Positions 1-12,011 of a stretch of DNA of 64,000 nt are shown piece after piece; the first letter of the stretch is position 1; each line of letters begins with the position of its first letter. A program made the position numbers and the translations under genes. Under the pieces are notes generated by a model, which was not told the DNA's origin, made no database searches, and worked only from the letters and a program-made list of their open reading frames with translations. Source of the DNA: Leptodontidium sp. MPI-SDFR-AT-0119 (taxonomy: Eukaryota; Ascomycota; Leotiomycetes; Helotiales; Leptodontidiaceae); contig JAHLEZ010000001.1 in assembly GCA_020726505.1 (NCBI GenBank), positions 2,356,001 through 2,420,000 of the forward strand, read 5' to 3'.

Positions 1-2585
1 TGCAGTGGGACTGAACCGTGCAATCTCTGCCAGAAAAGCTCTTCGCAATGCGAATACAATTACGATCGACAACGGAGGGGTCCACGACCGAAGAATAATT
101 CCACAAGTTCTGTCTCGAGCAACCTTCGGACCAAAGGAACAGAACATACGAGGGGAGCTTCTGACGATGCAATTGCAACCCTTCCAGAGCCTGCGACTAC
201 GCTGATTGCTACTACGGATGCGTCTGCAAGTCGTCCGATTTCCGAAATCCAGCTCGATTCTGATCCACCGGAAGGCCTTGTGAAGGAAGCTATCCGCAAG
301 ACTCTTGCAAGTGGAAAAAGCTCTTTGAGTATGAGGTTCGTCGCGCGTACTGTACAATATCACTTCTTTCTACAAATCACAAAAGTGAGAAATCGAGGCT
401 TACGTCTCGTTTAGCGACCCGTTACCTTCTCCAGATCTGATACTGCACCTTCTTACAGTTTTTTCTTCCCACGTACGCAATCACCAACCTTGGATAATTG
501 GTCACAAGTCACTGCCACTAAGACTGACCGAAAGCGGCTGCTCTCCAGCACTTTTATATGCTATCTGCGCAGCAAGCATAAAGTTTTCACGGCATCCATC
601 GACCACATCACCAACGGGGAGGTCATACCGGGAGAATCTAGCCAGAGTAGCACGCGGATATACGACATCTGCACCAGAGTGGGAATGGATAGCGGATAGA
701 GTTCAATGCCTTAGCATCCTGGCAATATATGAGATGGGAGAAGCAAATGGGACTCAAGCATGGTGCGACATATGTGAGTCTACAGAGACGGACCTTCTGA
801 TTGTAAATTCTATTTTGCATGCTGAACTGACCTTACTTCTAGCTGCTGCCTATGCACTCATTCAGATAGCTAAGATCAGCGATCTTGTGAACAAGGAGAG
901 CAGTGCGTCTATTGATATATCACTTACATGTCTTTGTATCCTAGAACGTGAGCTTTGCCTTGGTCATGATCTGCGGCCATCAACAATTGTCACTCCGTCT
1001 GGTAACCATTCCGTTCGGCCCGTAGAACATGTCGATGAAATGACCCAAGCAATGTATCTGGTTGAGATCCTGGACTTGATGTTACAAATTCAAATATTCT
1101 CCAAAGAATCCTTTGCGGCGCAGAGCGAGCCGGTGTGGTCGGTGAGGTCACAGTTCATGGCCTATAAACAAACACTCGACAGGTTCTTGATACGCCATTC
1201 AGATGAATTTCAGTTCGCTTCAGAAGACAATGATACTGCAGAAGAGAGTTTGGAAAGGAAGATTTTCAATCTTCACTCCTCATTGGCGTGGCACTGCAGT
1301 GTCATACTGTTGAACCGGGTATTTCTCCCACTGCCTCATCCACCTAGTTCCATGATGTCAAGTCTTCCTACGCTGAATTTTCCGGAAGACAATGACGTCC
1401 AGTTTCCCCTGGCGCCAAAACCATTTGTAGACGAAAGGGTTCAAGCCTGTCAGGCCAGCGCATCAAGAATATGTGGCCTCTGCAGAGATGTCCTGGACTG
1501 CGATATATTTCTATTGGTGTGTGCCCCTCCTCAATCTCGAATCTCAACTTAGAATGGGTTGCGAAAGCTGTATTGGTGCTGACTCTACAGCCTTCGTTCA
1601 TGGGGTATTGCTGCTTTCAAAGCTCGATCGTTCTCATCAATCAACTGAGACGAAGTCGGGGTACGGACCAAAACATTACCGAAGAGCTGAAGATCAATTT
1701 CACCATATTAGGAGCGATGCGCAAGTTTTATGATCCTGCTCATATTTGGGTAAGTGGAACCATATTCTTTAGGTGAAAAGAGCTAAACTTGAAATGCAGA
1801 TCGAGACGCTTTTCAAAATTCACCAGCCTGCGTCCAGCTCCCCGTTAAAAGATATGCCGCGCGTGGAGAAGTTTGCTACGTACTTCTCACGCTTTGATCA
1901 TGTTAAAGAGCCACCTTACATACCACTACAACCTCCGTCACGCAGAAATGATCCACCATTACTAGTCGTCTCGAAAGACAAACCGCCAAAGGACCGTAAC
2001 GACGGGAACGAAAAATCCAAACAGTCATCGGAATCACTGACAGATGCCCAGAAGACATTCCTGTCTGAATATCGAAGTAGTCTACAAAGCCATATTGTTG
2101 ATATTGATGGCAACGAAAAGAGGAAAATTGACACGGCAGCCAGTGGGAAAATGTTGGGGGTGGGTTCCAGCTCGCAGCCCCAACCCACTTCCAACCAGAT
2201 CCTTCCGCAGAGCCATCAACAGGATTTCAACAACTCCCAGATCTCCACGGGACCCCAACAAGATTTCACAAACAGTATCGACAACGATTTCTCCCAGTCC
2301 AATTCGCAGGGGAATGCCTCGTCGTTAGACATCACCTCAGAAGTTCCATTTTCATCTCAGCCTTCCAATGTGGGTGGCTCCGAATCCCATACTATCTCGA
2401 GTCTGATAATGAGCTACGACAACCTTGCACCATTAACGGATTTTAATTTCTCTGCCGAGCTTATGGCTGGGGAGCGGGCATTCAATCCTGAAAGCTCGCT
2501 TTTGTTTCCTGAACACCTGGATTGGATGCTGTGTGATACGCCAAGCAATGACTGGAGTCTCTCCGGGGAGAGTATGCAGTGTTGA
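1..2585 (+). CDS. Zn2Cys6 transcription factor, 5' end outside window
   Basis: The window opens inside the DNA-binding domain. In frame 1 the first codon is Cys, followed by the C-x5-C-x2-C-x6-C half of a Zn2Cys6 binuclear cluster and a basic linker (RQRRGPRPK). A regulator middle-homology region follows, including LLYAICAASIKFSRHPS near 555-605 and EWEWIADRVQCLSILAIYEMG near 680-740. Introns that keep frame are 774-842, 903-944, a very short uncertain one near 1516-1552, and 1750-1799; the joins between 330 and 550 are unclear. The last exon (from 1800) is rich in Ser, Gln and Asn and may be an activation domain. Nuclear regulator by family; target unknown. The missing part is at least the N-terminus and first two cluster cysteines. 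Confidence 0.85.
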
Positions 2586-3169
2586 CTTTTGAATAATAAA
2601 CAGCTGGGCACATCAGGATTGGACTTGGCAAGATCTGACCAAAGATGCGCAAAGTTTAGAGGGGGTTACGTTCCTTTCATGTCGTTTGACAGCATGGGCT
2701 GTGGAGTTGCTAGGACTTGGATGTTTACTCTGGGGCTGGGTAGCTTCCGAAACACAACAGGTAATAGGCAAGCTGTGTTTTCGATATTAATGGATAAACT
2801 TCGCTCAGAGACCGGTGGACCAAGAATCTGGACATCATGGTTCAATTTAAAAAATCTAGTCGGTCGACCGTGCGTTGGTACCATATCAACATCTGCTTGT
2901 GGTGACAAGACCAGCTAAATCTGTACAATTCCGTTGCAGCAGGACCCTCGTTGACGAGGCCTTCGATTTCACGTTTCTATATAACCCAAGTTTAAATTGC
3001 ACTTAATGAGATAATATTGCTGTTTGCAAAAGTCACCTCGTGTGTGTGAATGGAAGAAGACAGTACAGTTAAACATAAATTTTCTCCCAGACAGCCAACT
3101 TAGCTAACTATGACTGCTGAAATTCATATCCCGCCATAATTCTTGGCGATGAGGATGAGTGGTATTGCC
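2586..3169. other. intergenic, convergent 3' ends
   Basis: Lies between the stop of the Zn2Cys6 gene and the stop of the amine oxidase gene on the other strand. The open frames here show no recognisable domain and no plausible splice pattern. I see no gene. Confidence 0.6.
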
Positions 3170-4852
3170 CTAAAGATGCGCTGGTATATCAGGATTGAGT
3201 TCCTTCAGCACAGCACGAGCGGAGCTCATGCCTTGCTCCGCCGCTCCATCAATCCAGCCACGCCACCCATACGACCAGTCGGCATTCGCAAAATGCACGT
3301 TTCCATGACGCCGACGCAGAGCTTGAAGGAAGCGAGTCGCGAAGTTGGGAGGGTAGAAACACCACGCTCCCTGGGAGAACTCATCTTTGTCCCAGTCGTG
3401 GTATACCTGCAGGAAGAAGAATTAGTCCGTCATTCTCCTGTGCTCGGTACGAAGCTCTTTTTAAAGATCAAAAACCCCCAAGATGCTTACAAGACGAGTG
3501 ATTTCAGGAGCGTTGTCGGGTAGTAGATGCTTGACTGCGTCGAGAATCCCCTCGATACCATCACCTAGATTGATTCCCAATGGCGATGCAGGGGTGGGAC
3601 CAAAACACACGAGATGAGTTCGATTAGCAGGAGTGAGATTGTCAGCAAAACTGGACACGAAACCTTTGCCCGGAGAAGCGAGTGAGGACCAAGATAAGTA
3701 ATCCGGACTGTCAAGATCCGCATGAACTTTGTTGCAGCGGTTGGTCTGGCCGATGCTGAAAGCTTCTGTCTTGAGACTGTCTAAAGGCGGAGAAAAGGTA
3801 ATGTCGTGGAGTACATTCAGCGGAATGGTGCAGATGACTTGGAGAGCCTTAAAGGTCTTCTTCGACCGAGTGGTCACGGTGACAACGCCATCACTCTCAG
3901 ATATGCTCTCCACTGGATTGTTGAAGGCGTAGGAGAGGCGGCCGGTCCTGAGGGCGTGCTGGAAAATGTTTCTCGCCAGCGAGCTTTGCCCGCCTCTCAA
4001 CCTCGTGCGCAGTGCAATGTCGTTGAGACCAGTTTCGGTCCAGAGGCCCAAGGTATACCACCGCATAGCATCGAGCAAGCTCATGTTCGACAGAGGTCCG
4101 CCTCCCATCTGCAGTAGCACAGCTTCTAGAACGGTGACTTCCTTGGCTGTCAAATCAGGCCTCAGCTGCTGCATGCGTTCTTCACAAGATATCTTGTCCC
4201 ACTTCTCGTGTTCTCCTAGTCTCTGACTTCCAAGTGGATATGGGATTGTGGTCCGGAGCTGGGTTCCATCAATATCGCAAAATTTTGGCCAAGTATCGAC
4301 GAAGAGTTTCAACTGTAGGTTACGATTCAGCAAATGGCTCATGAATAGTTTTGAAGCTAGAATCTCTTACGTCCTCTTCATGTGTGACATTAGTTTTCGT
4401 CCCATCAGCATTGATCGTCATGTAATCTTCTTTCCCGCCTTCATTCTGCGTCACCATCCAATCGTCCTGCATCTCATACAGAGACATCTCGCGGTAGATA
4501 TGAGGCATCTCCCAATGTATCCAAGTTCCTCCCATGTCATAATTGAAGCCATCAACGGTACTGTGCCATGTGCGACCTCCAATACGATCTCTGCCCTCAA
4601 GGAGCATAACGTCCAGACCTTGTTCAGTTAGTGCCAGTGGCCATTAGATTTGAGAAGTGTGAAGGGTGAACCTTGCGTTGTGAGGTCTCTAGCAGCCACC
4701 AGACCAGCATATCCAGAGCCAATCACGATGACATCCGAGACGTCTTTGCTGGTTGAGGTAATGCGCTCAGGCGGATTGATCACCGCAATTGAAGGCAAAC
4801 CAGGCTGAAGCCCGACTTCAGGTGTCCAGTGGAAACCTTCTTTGGATGTCAT
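3170..4852 (-). CDS. flavin-containing amine oxidase (MAO-like)
   Basis: FAD enzyme that should oxidatively deaminate amines to aldehydes with release of ammonia and hydrogen peroxide. Start chosen at 4852 (MTSKEGFHW). The Rossmann motif VIVIGSGYAGLVAARDL lies about 40 residues in, followed by LLEGRDRIGGRTW and GGTWIHW. The C-terminal part has HDWDKDEFSQGAWCFYPPN and ends with SYGWRGWIDGAAEQG, the usual FAD-contact region. Three introns keep the frame: 4619-4672, 4313-4370 and 3407-3490. The Cys that carries covalent FAD in animal MAO is not evident, as in fungal MAO-N. The gene reads intact. It is divergent from the Zn2Cys6 gene at 5776, a common layout for a pathway gene and its regulator, though nothing here proves that. 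Confidence 0.9.
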
Positions 4853-5775
4853 TTTGCGTCGGGAAGTGTTCTCTGAATAAAGAATAATACAGTCAAAAGA
4901 AATCGTGAAATCTTGACATTGTTGATCTGGGCTTATGAGCGAATGTGTATGGGGTAGATATTCGAAGTACCCCAATCCTGGACTTGGGCTTCTTCACTTT
5001 GTCACACCATGCCCCACATGAAGAATCCGATTGAAGCTATTAGACCCGGTTGAGTACTTGACTAGTAATGTTCCCTGTCATAGACGTGCAGAGAGATCGG
5101 ATATGTGCTGACTTAAGTTAATCCGAGAATATCGTTGAATTAATCCGCGCCTAGTCCTGCACATCAGGTTGACGTCAGCGTCATAGCCTCATAGAATTTC
5201 CGCGGTACAGGAAGCATGAGCCATTTTGTTTCAAGCCGAAAAAGTATCTAGTGTGATTCGATGTTGCTTGCAGGCTTTCCAGGGGTTGATGATGCAGACG
5301 CAACATGCTAAACCCCCTATCTTATACGATATTTGAATATAGCGAACAAAACACGCAATTTGCCAGAAGAACTTTAGTTTCAAAATCGAATTGTTGGAAA
5401 CGAAGAAAGCAAATTCCGACCTCGAGGTCAAAATCTTAGGAAGGTCGTAATCCTTGGCCCAGCAGCGATGAATCAAATGCGGCGGGCACGCTCAAACTCT
5501 CCTGGACGGATGGCATTTTAAGCCCAAATATATATGCTTTGGATAAAGTTCGTTTTCTTTCGAACTCTGTGGGTATCGTGTAAATGTGGCTTATTCTCTG
5601 GATTGACGACTGGTGACGAGAGAGCACACTCCGGTGCTGTCTTTGTTTACATGTAAGCGGGATTGGTTCAGGGGCTCTCGACAAATGTTTTTTGTGGGGT
5701 GGGTCATGTGACAGGCGCTAAAACTGTTCATCTCCAGCCCTGAGCGGTCGAGCTTAGCCATCACGACTTCACAGA
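4853..5775. promoter_or_regulatory. shared 923-bp upstream region of amine oxidase and Zn2Cys6 gene
   Basis: Divergent promoters for the genes starting at 4852 (minus) and 5776 (plus). Short open frames occur but none shows a domain. No specific operator can be named with confidence. Confidence 0.5.
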
Positions 5776-7736
5776 ATGCCACCAGATCGCGGCAGAGCAT
5801 CCAAAGCGTGTACAGCTTGTCGAAAACAGAAGGCAAGATGCTACGAATCAGGAAGACCTGGGGACTCTTGTCTACGATGCCACTGGTTGCAGCTGTCATG
5901 CTCATTGGAAATTGGCCCAGCAGTGCCAAGCCAGGACAAGGGAGAACATGAAGAACCTGACCAGAGCGCTTCATACGATGCGAGGTAAGGCGAAGTTTTG
6001 AAACATGTCGGAAGCTCATTAGAACTAACGTCATGGGCTTTCTTAGATTAGCTCGTTCGGAACGTACTGTTGAGAGGCTGGCCGAGCGACTTGGAGACGA
6101 CCCCATTAACACAGCCGAGAATCATGCACCTAACTCGTCTGCAGCAAACGTCCGAAATGATGACGGATTCACCGTATTTCAATATCAAAGTTCGATAGCA
6201 CCTGGCGATGTTAATGTGGATATGTCAACAGAGGGACCCGTTTTCGTCATTCGAGATGCTGCCGCGGAAGTCGGTATGGACCAGCACGACCGACGCTTAG
6301 CGGGCTCCTCTCTACCCGAAGTTGGAGCAGATGTGATAGCCAGAGGGCTGATCACAGTAGAGCAGGCTTCGTCGTTGCTAAACCTGTATGTGACCTGCTC
6401 CAGAGCTTGGCTAGATTGATTTTAACGTGACCTAGCTTCTCTGAGCACTACGGCCGCTGGGTTGCATTCAAAGATGTTCCGGTCAACGAGCTGTTGAAAA
6501 CCGTTCGAAACTCGCCGCTGTTACTCTGCGCTTGTTGTCTAATCGCTGTGCGGCACACTACGGATGAGCTTGCATCATCTGTTGCTCCTTTCGAAGAAGC
6601 CAAATCACTTTTCTCGAAAGCTTTGCTCACTGTTCCCCAGACTTTCGACTTTTTTCAAGCGACAGTCATTCTAAGTATGTGGTCAACAACAATTGGACAG
6701 GTCCTGCTGAGCGTCGACAGTTGGGTCTCTAGTGGATTTGCGTTGCAGCATTCTCTTGCGAGCGACGTTTTCAGACCTGTGAACCAAGAGTCATTGCAAG
6801 TAACCAGGCAGAACATCGGCTACCTGTCGGTTTGGAATAACCTATGCCTGACACATCTTCAGTGAAGCCCACCCTTCTGCTACCGTATCTCTCGCTGACT
6901 CTCTATAGCTATTCTGTTGGTACCAAGAGACGGCCATTATTGCAGAAGGACCAGATAGACAGGTGCCGCCTAGTCTTAGACTCAGATCATTCGACAAATT
7001 TCGAATGTCGCATAGTCGCAGAAGTTTATCTGTATTGGAACATCTACGAAAGCTGTTTTGGGAGCTCGATTGATCTGCCAGCAATACAAAGCGTACTTCG
7101 CGACTGGAAAAATGAATGGGAATTTCTCTTCGGTAAGTCTTTTCTGCTTTAACAAGTCCCCACTAATCTGTTGCAGACCAACCACGCTCTCAATTCTTAC
7201 AGATGGGTTTCCATTTTGCACAGCTTCTTGCTTTCGACCACTCATTGAATTCTCGCTCTGCAGCAGTTCGCGAATCATTGCTTTCAGAAATGGTTCGGCT
7301 CTCGGCTGCGATATTGAACCTTGCCATGGAAACTGCAGACGCCCGGACGCGACACCTGAGCGACCATACCTACCATGTAATTTCCTTTGCAGCTGTTACG
7401 CTGTGCAGACTGCTCCACCTTTACTACGAATATCAACTTTCATCTTCACACGATATTCTCGAACTCGACCAGCTTCTCTTGAATCTGGTCACCTGGCTGT
7501 ACTCAATTGGTCTCCCGTGCCATGTTGCACATACACTTGGCAACGTGATTGCGGCATTTCACAAGAAACTTCACCCGACAGCTCGTCCTACTCCGTCTCA
7601 AGAAGAAGCGGATTTTTGGGGCCAGCCCGAATTTGCAAATTTCTTCTCGGACTTGCTTGGTACAGCAATATACGATGGAACAGATTACACGATGCTTCCG
7701 GATTGGGAGCCATTCATAAGTGGTCCATCTACTTGA
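5776..7736 (+). CDS. Zn2Cys6 transcription factor (Leu3/PrtT-like layout)
   Basis: Starts at MPPDRGRASKACTAC, with a complete binuclear cluster C-x2-C-x6-C-x9-C-x2-C-x6-C in residues 12-41. Four introns restore one frame: 5985-6046, about 6386-6435, about 6864-6908 and about 7130-7176. The first junctions give SLLNL/FSEHYGRWVAF and THLQ/YSVGTKRR. The middle part (ARGLITVEQASSLLNLFSEHY and SPLLLCACCLIAVRHT) is the arrangement seen in Leu3- and PrtT-type fungal regulators, which I infer from memory of that family. The frame is intact to the stop at 7734-7736. It faces the amine oxidase gene upstream and is convergent with the broken permease downstream, whose remnant starts 94 bp after this stop. 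A pathway regulator by type; its targets cannot be told from sequence. Confidence 0.88.
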
Positions 7737-7830
7737 AATCTACATGCGGAATATTTTTATCAATCTACCAAACCACGTGCCGGAGACCGAGAATTGCCTG
7801 ATAGTACCCCAAGAGGCCTTTTCAGGGCGT

Positions 7831-9484
7831 TTACTTGCCAGTATACTTCTTTTCCAGCCACCTGAACAATGGGAAAGCGAGCCCAGAGAACGCAAACGTC
7901 AGTTCGTGTCCAATGTTGGCGCCCTTGTTGCCAATCAAAGCTGCAATCGGTCAAGCGTACCATGTCACTTTCATTCCCAATACTGCCCCAACAAATCCAA
8001 AGCAAAATGCGGCAATAGCACCCTAACCGAAGGGGAGCAAGTCTGGTTTGTCCCAAGCATCGAAATTGTACCGTTTCCAGGAAGCTGAGCGGAAGATGAT
8101 ATGCTCTTCTACGACGACGAGAATATGGATAATCGTCCAATACCCAATGATGCTCAGGAATGTTTGCAGCGTATCGTGAAAATATTCTGCTGCGCATGTG
8201 CCAACGATAATAGCAGCCACAAAGCCGAGTGTAACGAGGACAATCCTTGGTATACGAAGAGCCCATGGACCAAAGTTCTGAGCGTGCATGGCAAACGAAT
8301 AGTTGTTCGGGATGTTGTTCTGGCAGCTATCAGTGATCTGATCTGGAAGACGGGGAAACTACGACATACAGGAATGGCACTCAATGCAGCCAATACGAGC
8401 AGAAACTTTCCGAAACCTCCAACGGGCTCAAGGGCAAGCTTAAGGGGACCACCAACACCAGCTTCATGGTATGCAAGCTTCCAGGCAGGCTCGATGAAAG
8501 TGCCGCTATACTGCTGCACCTAGCGCCTGAACTAGGATTGCCGGGAGAGCGATACCAATGTAGGTGGCCACGAAAATCTTGCTATGAGGAGTGTTGATTG
8601 GCATTCTGACGTTGTAATCCGCTGCGCAGTTTACCCATGACACAGCAAAGGAGAACACAACTGCAATGAATGACAGGGCTGCAGCTGCTCCATTTGAACC
8701 GGTTGGTGATTGAATGCCACCTCCAGTAAAGTGGGATGCTCCTGTCCCAGCTGCCACACACCACACGACAAATGGCGGAATCCATAGGAATGCATCCAGT
8801 CGCTGAATCCATGTTATTCCCAGAGCGCATATGATCCAGACTGTCGTGCATATGATAACAACCCCGGCCCATTGAGGGCATTTGCCGTCCGAAAGAGCAT
8901 ACAAAACGGAGGCCCCAGAGATCGAGTTGATGGCATTCCATCCAGTTGTAGAAACCATGGAGAAGACAACGACAAGAAGATTACCCCAGTACTCGAATGA
9001 GTATCTTCTACATGTTATGATCAGAGATGATCGAGTGGAAGTTCCGTATTATGACTCACGAAAATGTTGTCATTCTGAGGCCTGTCAGCCCAAATGATTC
9101 TGTCCAAGCCGGCAGGAGACAACTGATAAGGTTCACAACAACGATAATCGCAAAGGAGTCCCAGAATGCGAGACCCAAGGCTCCTCCGACCATGCCCGTT
9201 GACAGAGTTGCGACCGCCATATTGGCACTCAGCCTGATACAGTCAGTCAATGAATCAAAATGGCTCGATTTGCCAACGTACCAAAATGTGCACGCATTCC
9301 AGACATGTGTCGTATTCTGTTCGCGGTCTGCATCCGTAACTCGCTGGATGCCAGTTGTTTCGACTGCGCAGAAGCGACTCTTTCCCCAGCCATGAATACT
9401 GGGTGAGCTGATGCTCTTCTCAATGGAACCCTCTTCGACGTCGGTTCGGTTGCTAGCAGCAGCGATTTCGAGCTTGGAATCCAT
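7831..9484 (-). pseudogene. NCS1 purine-cytosine permease, degenerate
   Basis: Recognisable over its length as an NCS1 nucleobase transporter of the fungal Fcy type, a multi-pass membrane protein. The N-terminal part has GIQRVTDADREQNTTHVWNA, then TGWNAINSISGASVLYAL, NNIPNNYSFAMHAQNFGPWA and FLSIIGYWTIIH. Introns at 9234-9282, near 9005-9060 and near 8320-8375 fit. Three lesions break the frame: an indel near 8506-8520 between QALGAA and YSGTFIEPAW, TAG at 8023-8025 after DLLPFG, and TGA at 7951-7953 between TWYA and PIAALIG. Conserved sequence continues in frame after each stop and ends KKYTGK-stop at 7831-7833. No intron of normal size removes these lesions. The start at 9484 (MDSKLEI) is preferred to 9508. 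Sequencing error is the main alternative. Confidence 0.82.
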
Positions 9485-9636
9485 CTTGCAATCTGAAGTA
9501 AGGTTCATGACGAAGGATACTTGTGAATTTTGACATTTTTGAATGTGGAATATAATTCTTCCTTTATGTTGCGATTATCTTCACAGGATCGAGAATGATG
9601 TGATCTCTATCTTGTTTGATTTGTCTGATAAGAACA

Positions 9637-9703
9637 CACCGCGGCATGCCGGGATCCTGAATATCACCGAGGCTTGCCGTCCGCAATCTCACCGCGGCAT
9701 GCC
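9637..9703. repeat. 14-bp direct repeat with CGG/CCG half-sites in a divergent promoter
   Basis: CACCGCGGCATGCC occurs at 9637-9650 and again at 9690-9703. It combines CCGCGG with the palindrome GCATGC. CGG/CCG triplets are the half-sites of Zn2Cys6 proteins. It lies between the permease remnant (minus) and the arylsulfotransferase-like gene (plus). A regulator site is inferred, not shown. Confidence 0.5.
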
Positions 9704-9827
9704 TGAGCGACATCAAAACCATTGGTTCTCATGCATATTTCGTAAAATATGCCATGGACATAAATAGAGGAAGCCCAGTCTTAAATTTTCGGTGTCTTCC
9801 CAACGATTATCAATAAACACAAATTCG

Positions 9828-10963
9828 ATGGCACCCTCTGCTACTGAAACGACTCTTCCAGGGACCAGAATCATCAACACCAAATCTCTCCCTCAGAACA
9901 CACAAACCACAATGGAGCAAAGTACACTTCATCGCCGAGGACTTGGTCTTCGCGGAGTAGACTCCAACCTTGTCTCCCCTGGATACACACTTTTCGCACA
10001 TCTTACAAGCCTAGGAACTGTGCGGTTGATCGCAAACGACGGCACCGAAGCTCATCGATGGGATCTTCCATACCGACCTGGACGACACGCCCGGATCCTT
10101 GCCAACGGAAATCTTGCTTACAACGGAGTCCATCCAGACTCCCCAAGGCTGTTTCCTCTCTGGCAAAAATACCGAGGTGGGGTCATGCAGGAAATCATCC
10201 TGCCGGAAAGGTTGTTCATGAGCATCGAGATCCGCTTGCTCACCACGACCAACATCACATGGACAACGGAGAAATCTTGTACACTACACTTGAGCCCCTG
10301 ACGGAAGAGCAAGCAAGAATTATCCCAGGGGGCATTCCTGAGAGTGAGGCTCCAGATGGCAAAGTGTATGCCGACTGCATCAAGCACATCGATTCATCGG
10401 GCAACTTGCTATGGTCCTGGAAAGTCATCGAGAATCTGGACCCAGCACTCTTCCCATTGCAGCCACACTACACCAGGGACCACTGGCCGCTCATCAACTC
10501 TGTCTATCCTCTGAAAGACGGTAATATTCTTGCATCTCTCCGCAGCGTCTCAGCAGTTATTGTCATATCTCAAGAAACCGGCAAAGTAATCTGGCATCTC
10601 GACTCCACAGTCGTTGCACAGCAACATAACGCCAGTGAACTCGAGAACGGAAACATTCTCATCTTCGACAATGGGACTTTCCGATACCGAGAAAGCGCCA
10701 CCTACTCCAGAGTCATCCAAGTCTCTCGAACCACTAAGTAAATCGTCTGGCAATATAGAGATCCACACCCAATGACTTTTTTCACGCCGTTCATGGGTGG
10801 AGCACAGAGGCTAGTGAATGGCAATACGCTGATCACCGAGGCTGCCTTCGGGAGGATTTTCGAGGTCACGATGGAGGGAAAGATCTGTTGGGAGTACGTT
10901 AATCCGTATTCTGCCAACGCCATATTTCGTGCTTATAAGTATACACCAGAGCAGATACCCTAG
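9828..10963 (+). pseudogene. arylsulfotransferase-like (ASST-type) protein gene, degenerate
   Basis: Encodes a beta-propeller-like protein of the fungal arylsulfotransferase family, with repeated blades such as GYTLFAHLTSLGTVRLI, GNLAYNG, HEHRDPLAHHDQHHMDNG, DGNILASLRSVSAV and NGNTLITEAAFGRIFEV. The His-rich DQHH segment is near the expected catalytic His region. There is no intron. Two lesions are seen: a 1-nt loss near 10190-10200, where MQEI passes from one frame to PAGKVVHEH in another, and TAA at 10739-10741 inside TTK-stop-IVWQYRDPH, after which the homologous sequence continues to a final stop at 10961-10963. The start at ATG 9828 is the first in frame. The neighbouring permease is also broken, which suggests loss of a shared function or poor local sequence. 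Confidence 0.78.
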
Positions 10964-11252
10964 CTAGCTCAGAAGTAGCCTCAGAAGTGTTGATCAACAT
11001 GATGGAATGAGTAGGATCAAGACAGAACGGCAATAAGGATAGTGATGGGGGCTACGTTCAATACAGCGCCAATACTGTTCTCAGACCACATCTCAACGCG
11101 AGAGGCATGGGTCCAGGAAAATCCATAGCTAGAATGGGAAGGCATTAGAGCTTAGCACCAAAAAGCTTGCACAGGTGAAGGAGATGGGATAAAATTGTTA
11201 AGAACATGATATTTCCATATAAACCAACTTTATCGATGTGACCAGACTGAAA
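10964..11252. other. intergenic
   Basis: Between two convergent 3' ends. No gene or structured element seen. Confidence 0.5.
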
Positions 11253-12011
11253 CTAGCCTTCAAGAAGAATTACGGCGACGCAATTTTTTTCACTCGCACA
11301 TACGCCGGTCTGACAAGTCAGAACATCGGAGCAATCATTGTTCGAACCACACTTAGATCCTATGGCGCATCCAACAAGTCAGCCCATCAATCATGATAGT
11401 CGAAGTTGAGTACACATACCGGCGCAACGCCCATCCCTTTCGCATTTCGTAGTCTGTTTGGCTGGAAACGGAGCCAGGGAGCTCACGGCCACACTTGCCC
11501 CACCACAGACATTGTTGTTGCAAGTCAAGACATCAGAGCAATCATCGTCGCTCCCACACTTGGCCTTAGAGAAAATTTTAATTCTCAATACTCTTGAGAA
11601 GCTTGAAAGCGGAAATGGAAGGGAAGGAACACAGAGAGGATACCTTTACAATGATCTGCCCAGGAACAAGACTCCGCCGTAGAAGCTGGTGGCGGTGCTG
11701 CGATAATCTGGGTGGAAGGAAGTCCCAGAGCGGGTGCACTACCGCAGACTTTGTTGATGCAGGTCAGGACATCGGAACAGTCGTCGTCAGAACCACAGGA
11801 AGCACCTGCAATTTGTTAGCTTTGGATGATCGTCGGTTTGTTGATCAGACTTACCGGCGCAGTGGCTTGCCCAAGAGCATTGTCTTGGATGAATAAGGTC
11901 GGAGCGGTCTTGAAGAGCTTCGAATGCTCCTGGGATAGCGGAGGCTTGGACGATGCTGATGCTGGCGGTGACTGCAGCAAGAGCGACTCGCTGCAGGGAA
12001 AGGGACTTCAT
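11253..12011 (-). CDS. secreted cysteine-rich protein with three tandem 6-Cys modules
   Basis: Starts at 12011 with a clear signal peptide (MKSLSLQRVALAAVTASISIVQASA) and a short pro-like stretch. The mature part is three copies of one module, C-x5-C-x4-C-x5-C-x5-C-x4-C, containing CGSDDDCSDVLTC. Exons are 11855-12011, 11644-11805, 11420 to about 11598, and 11253-11359. Each module is cut by an intron at the same place and phase, just after CAG or CKG, so module and exon boundaries repeat together. At the second junction the simplest acceptor is out of frame. An acceptor ending about 11599 keeps frame but adds about nine residues between cysteines 2 and 3 of module 2. The last module ends with a stop at 11253-11255. 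Function unknown; the form resembles small secreted effectors or defence-type proteins. No catalytic motif is seen. Confidence 0.75.
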
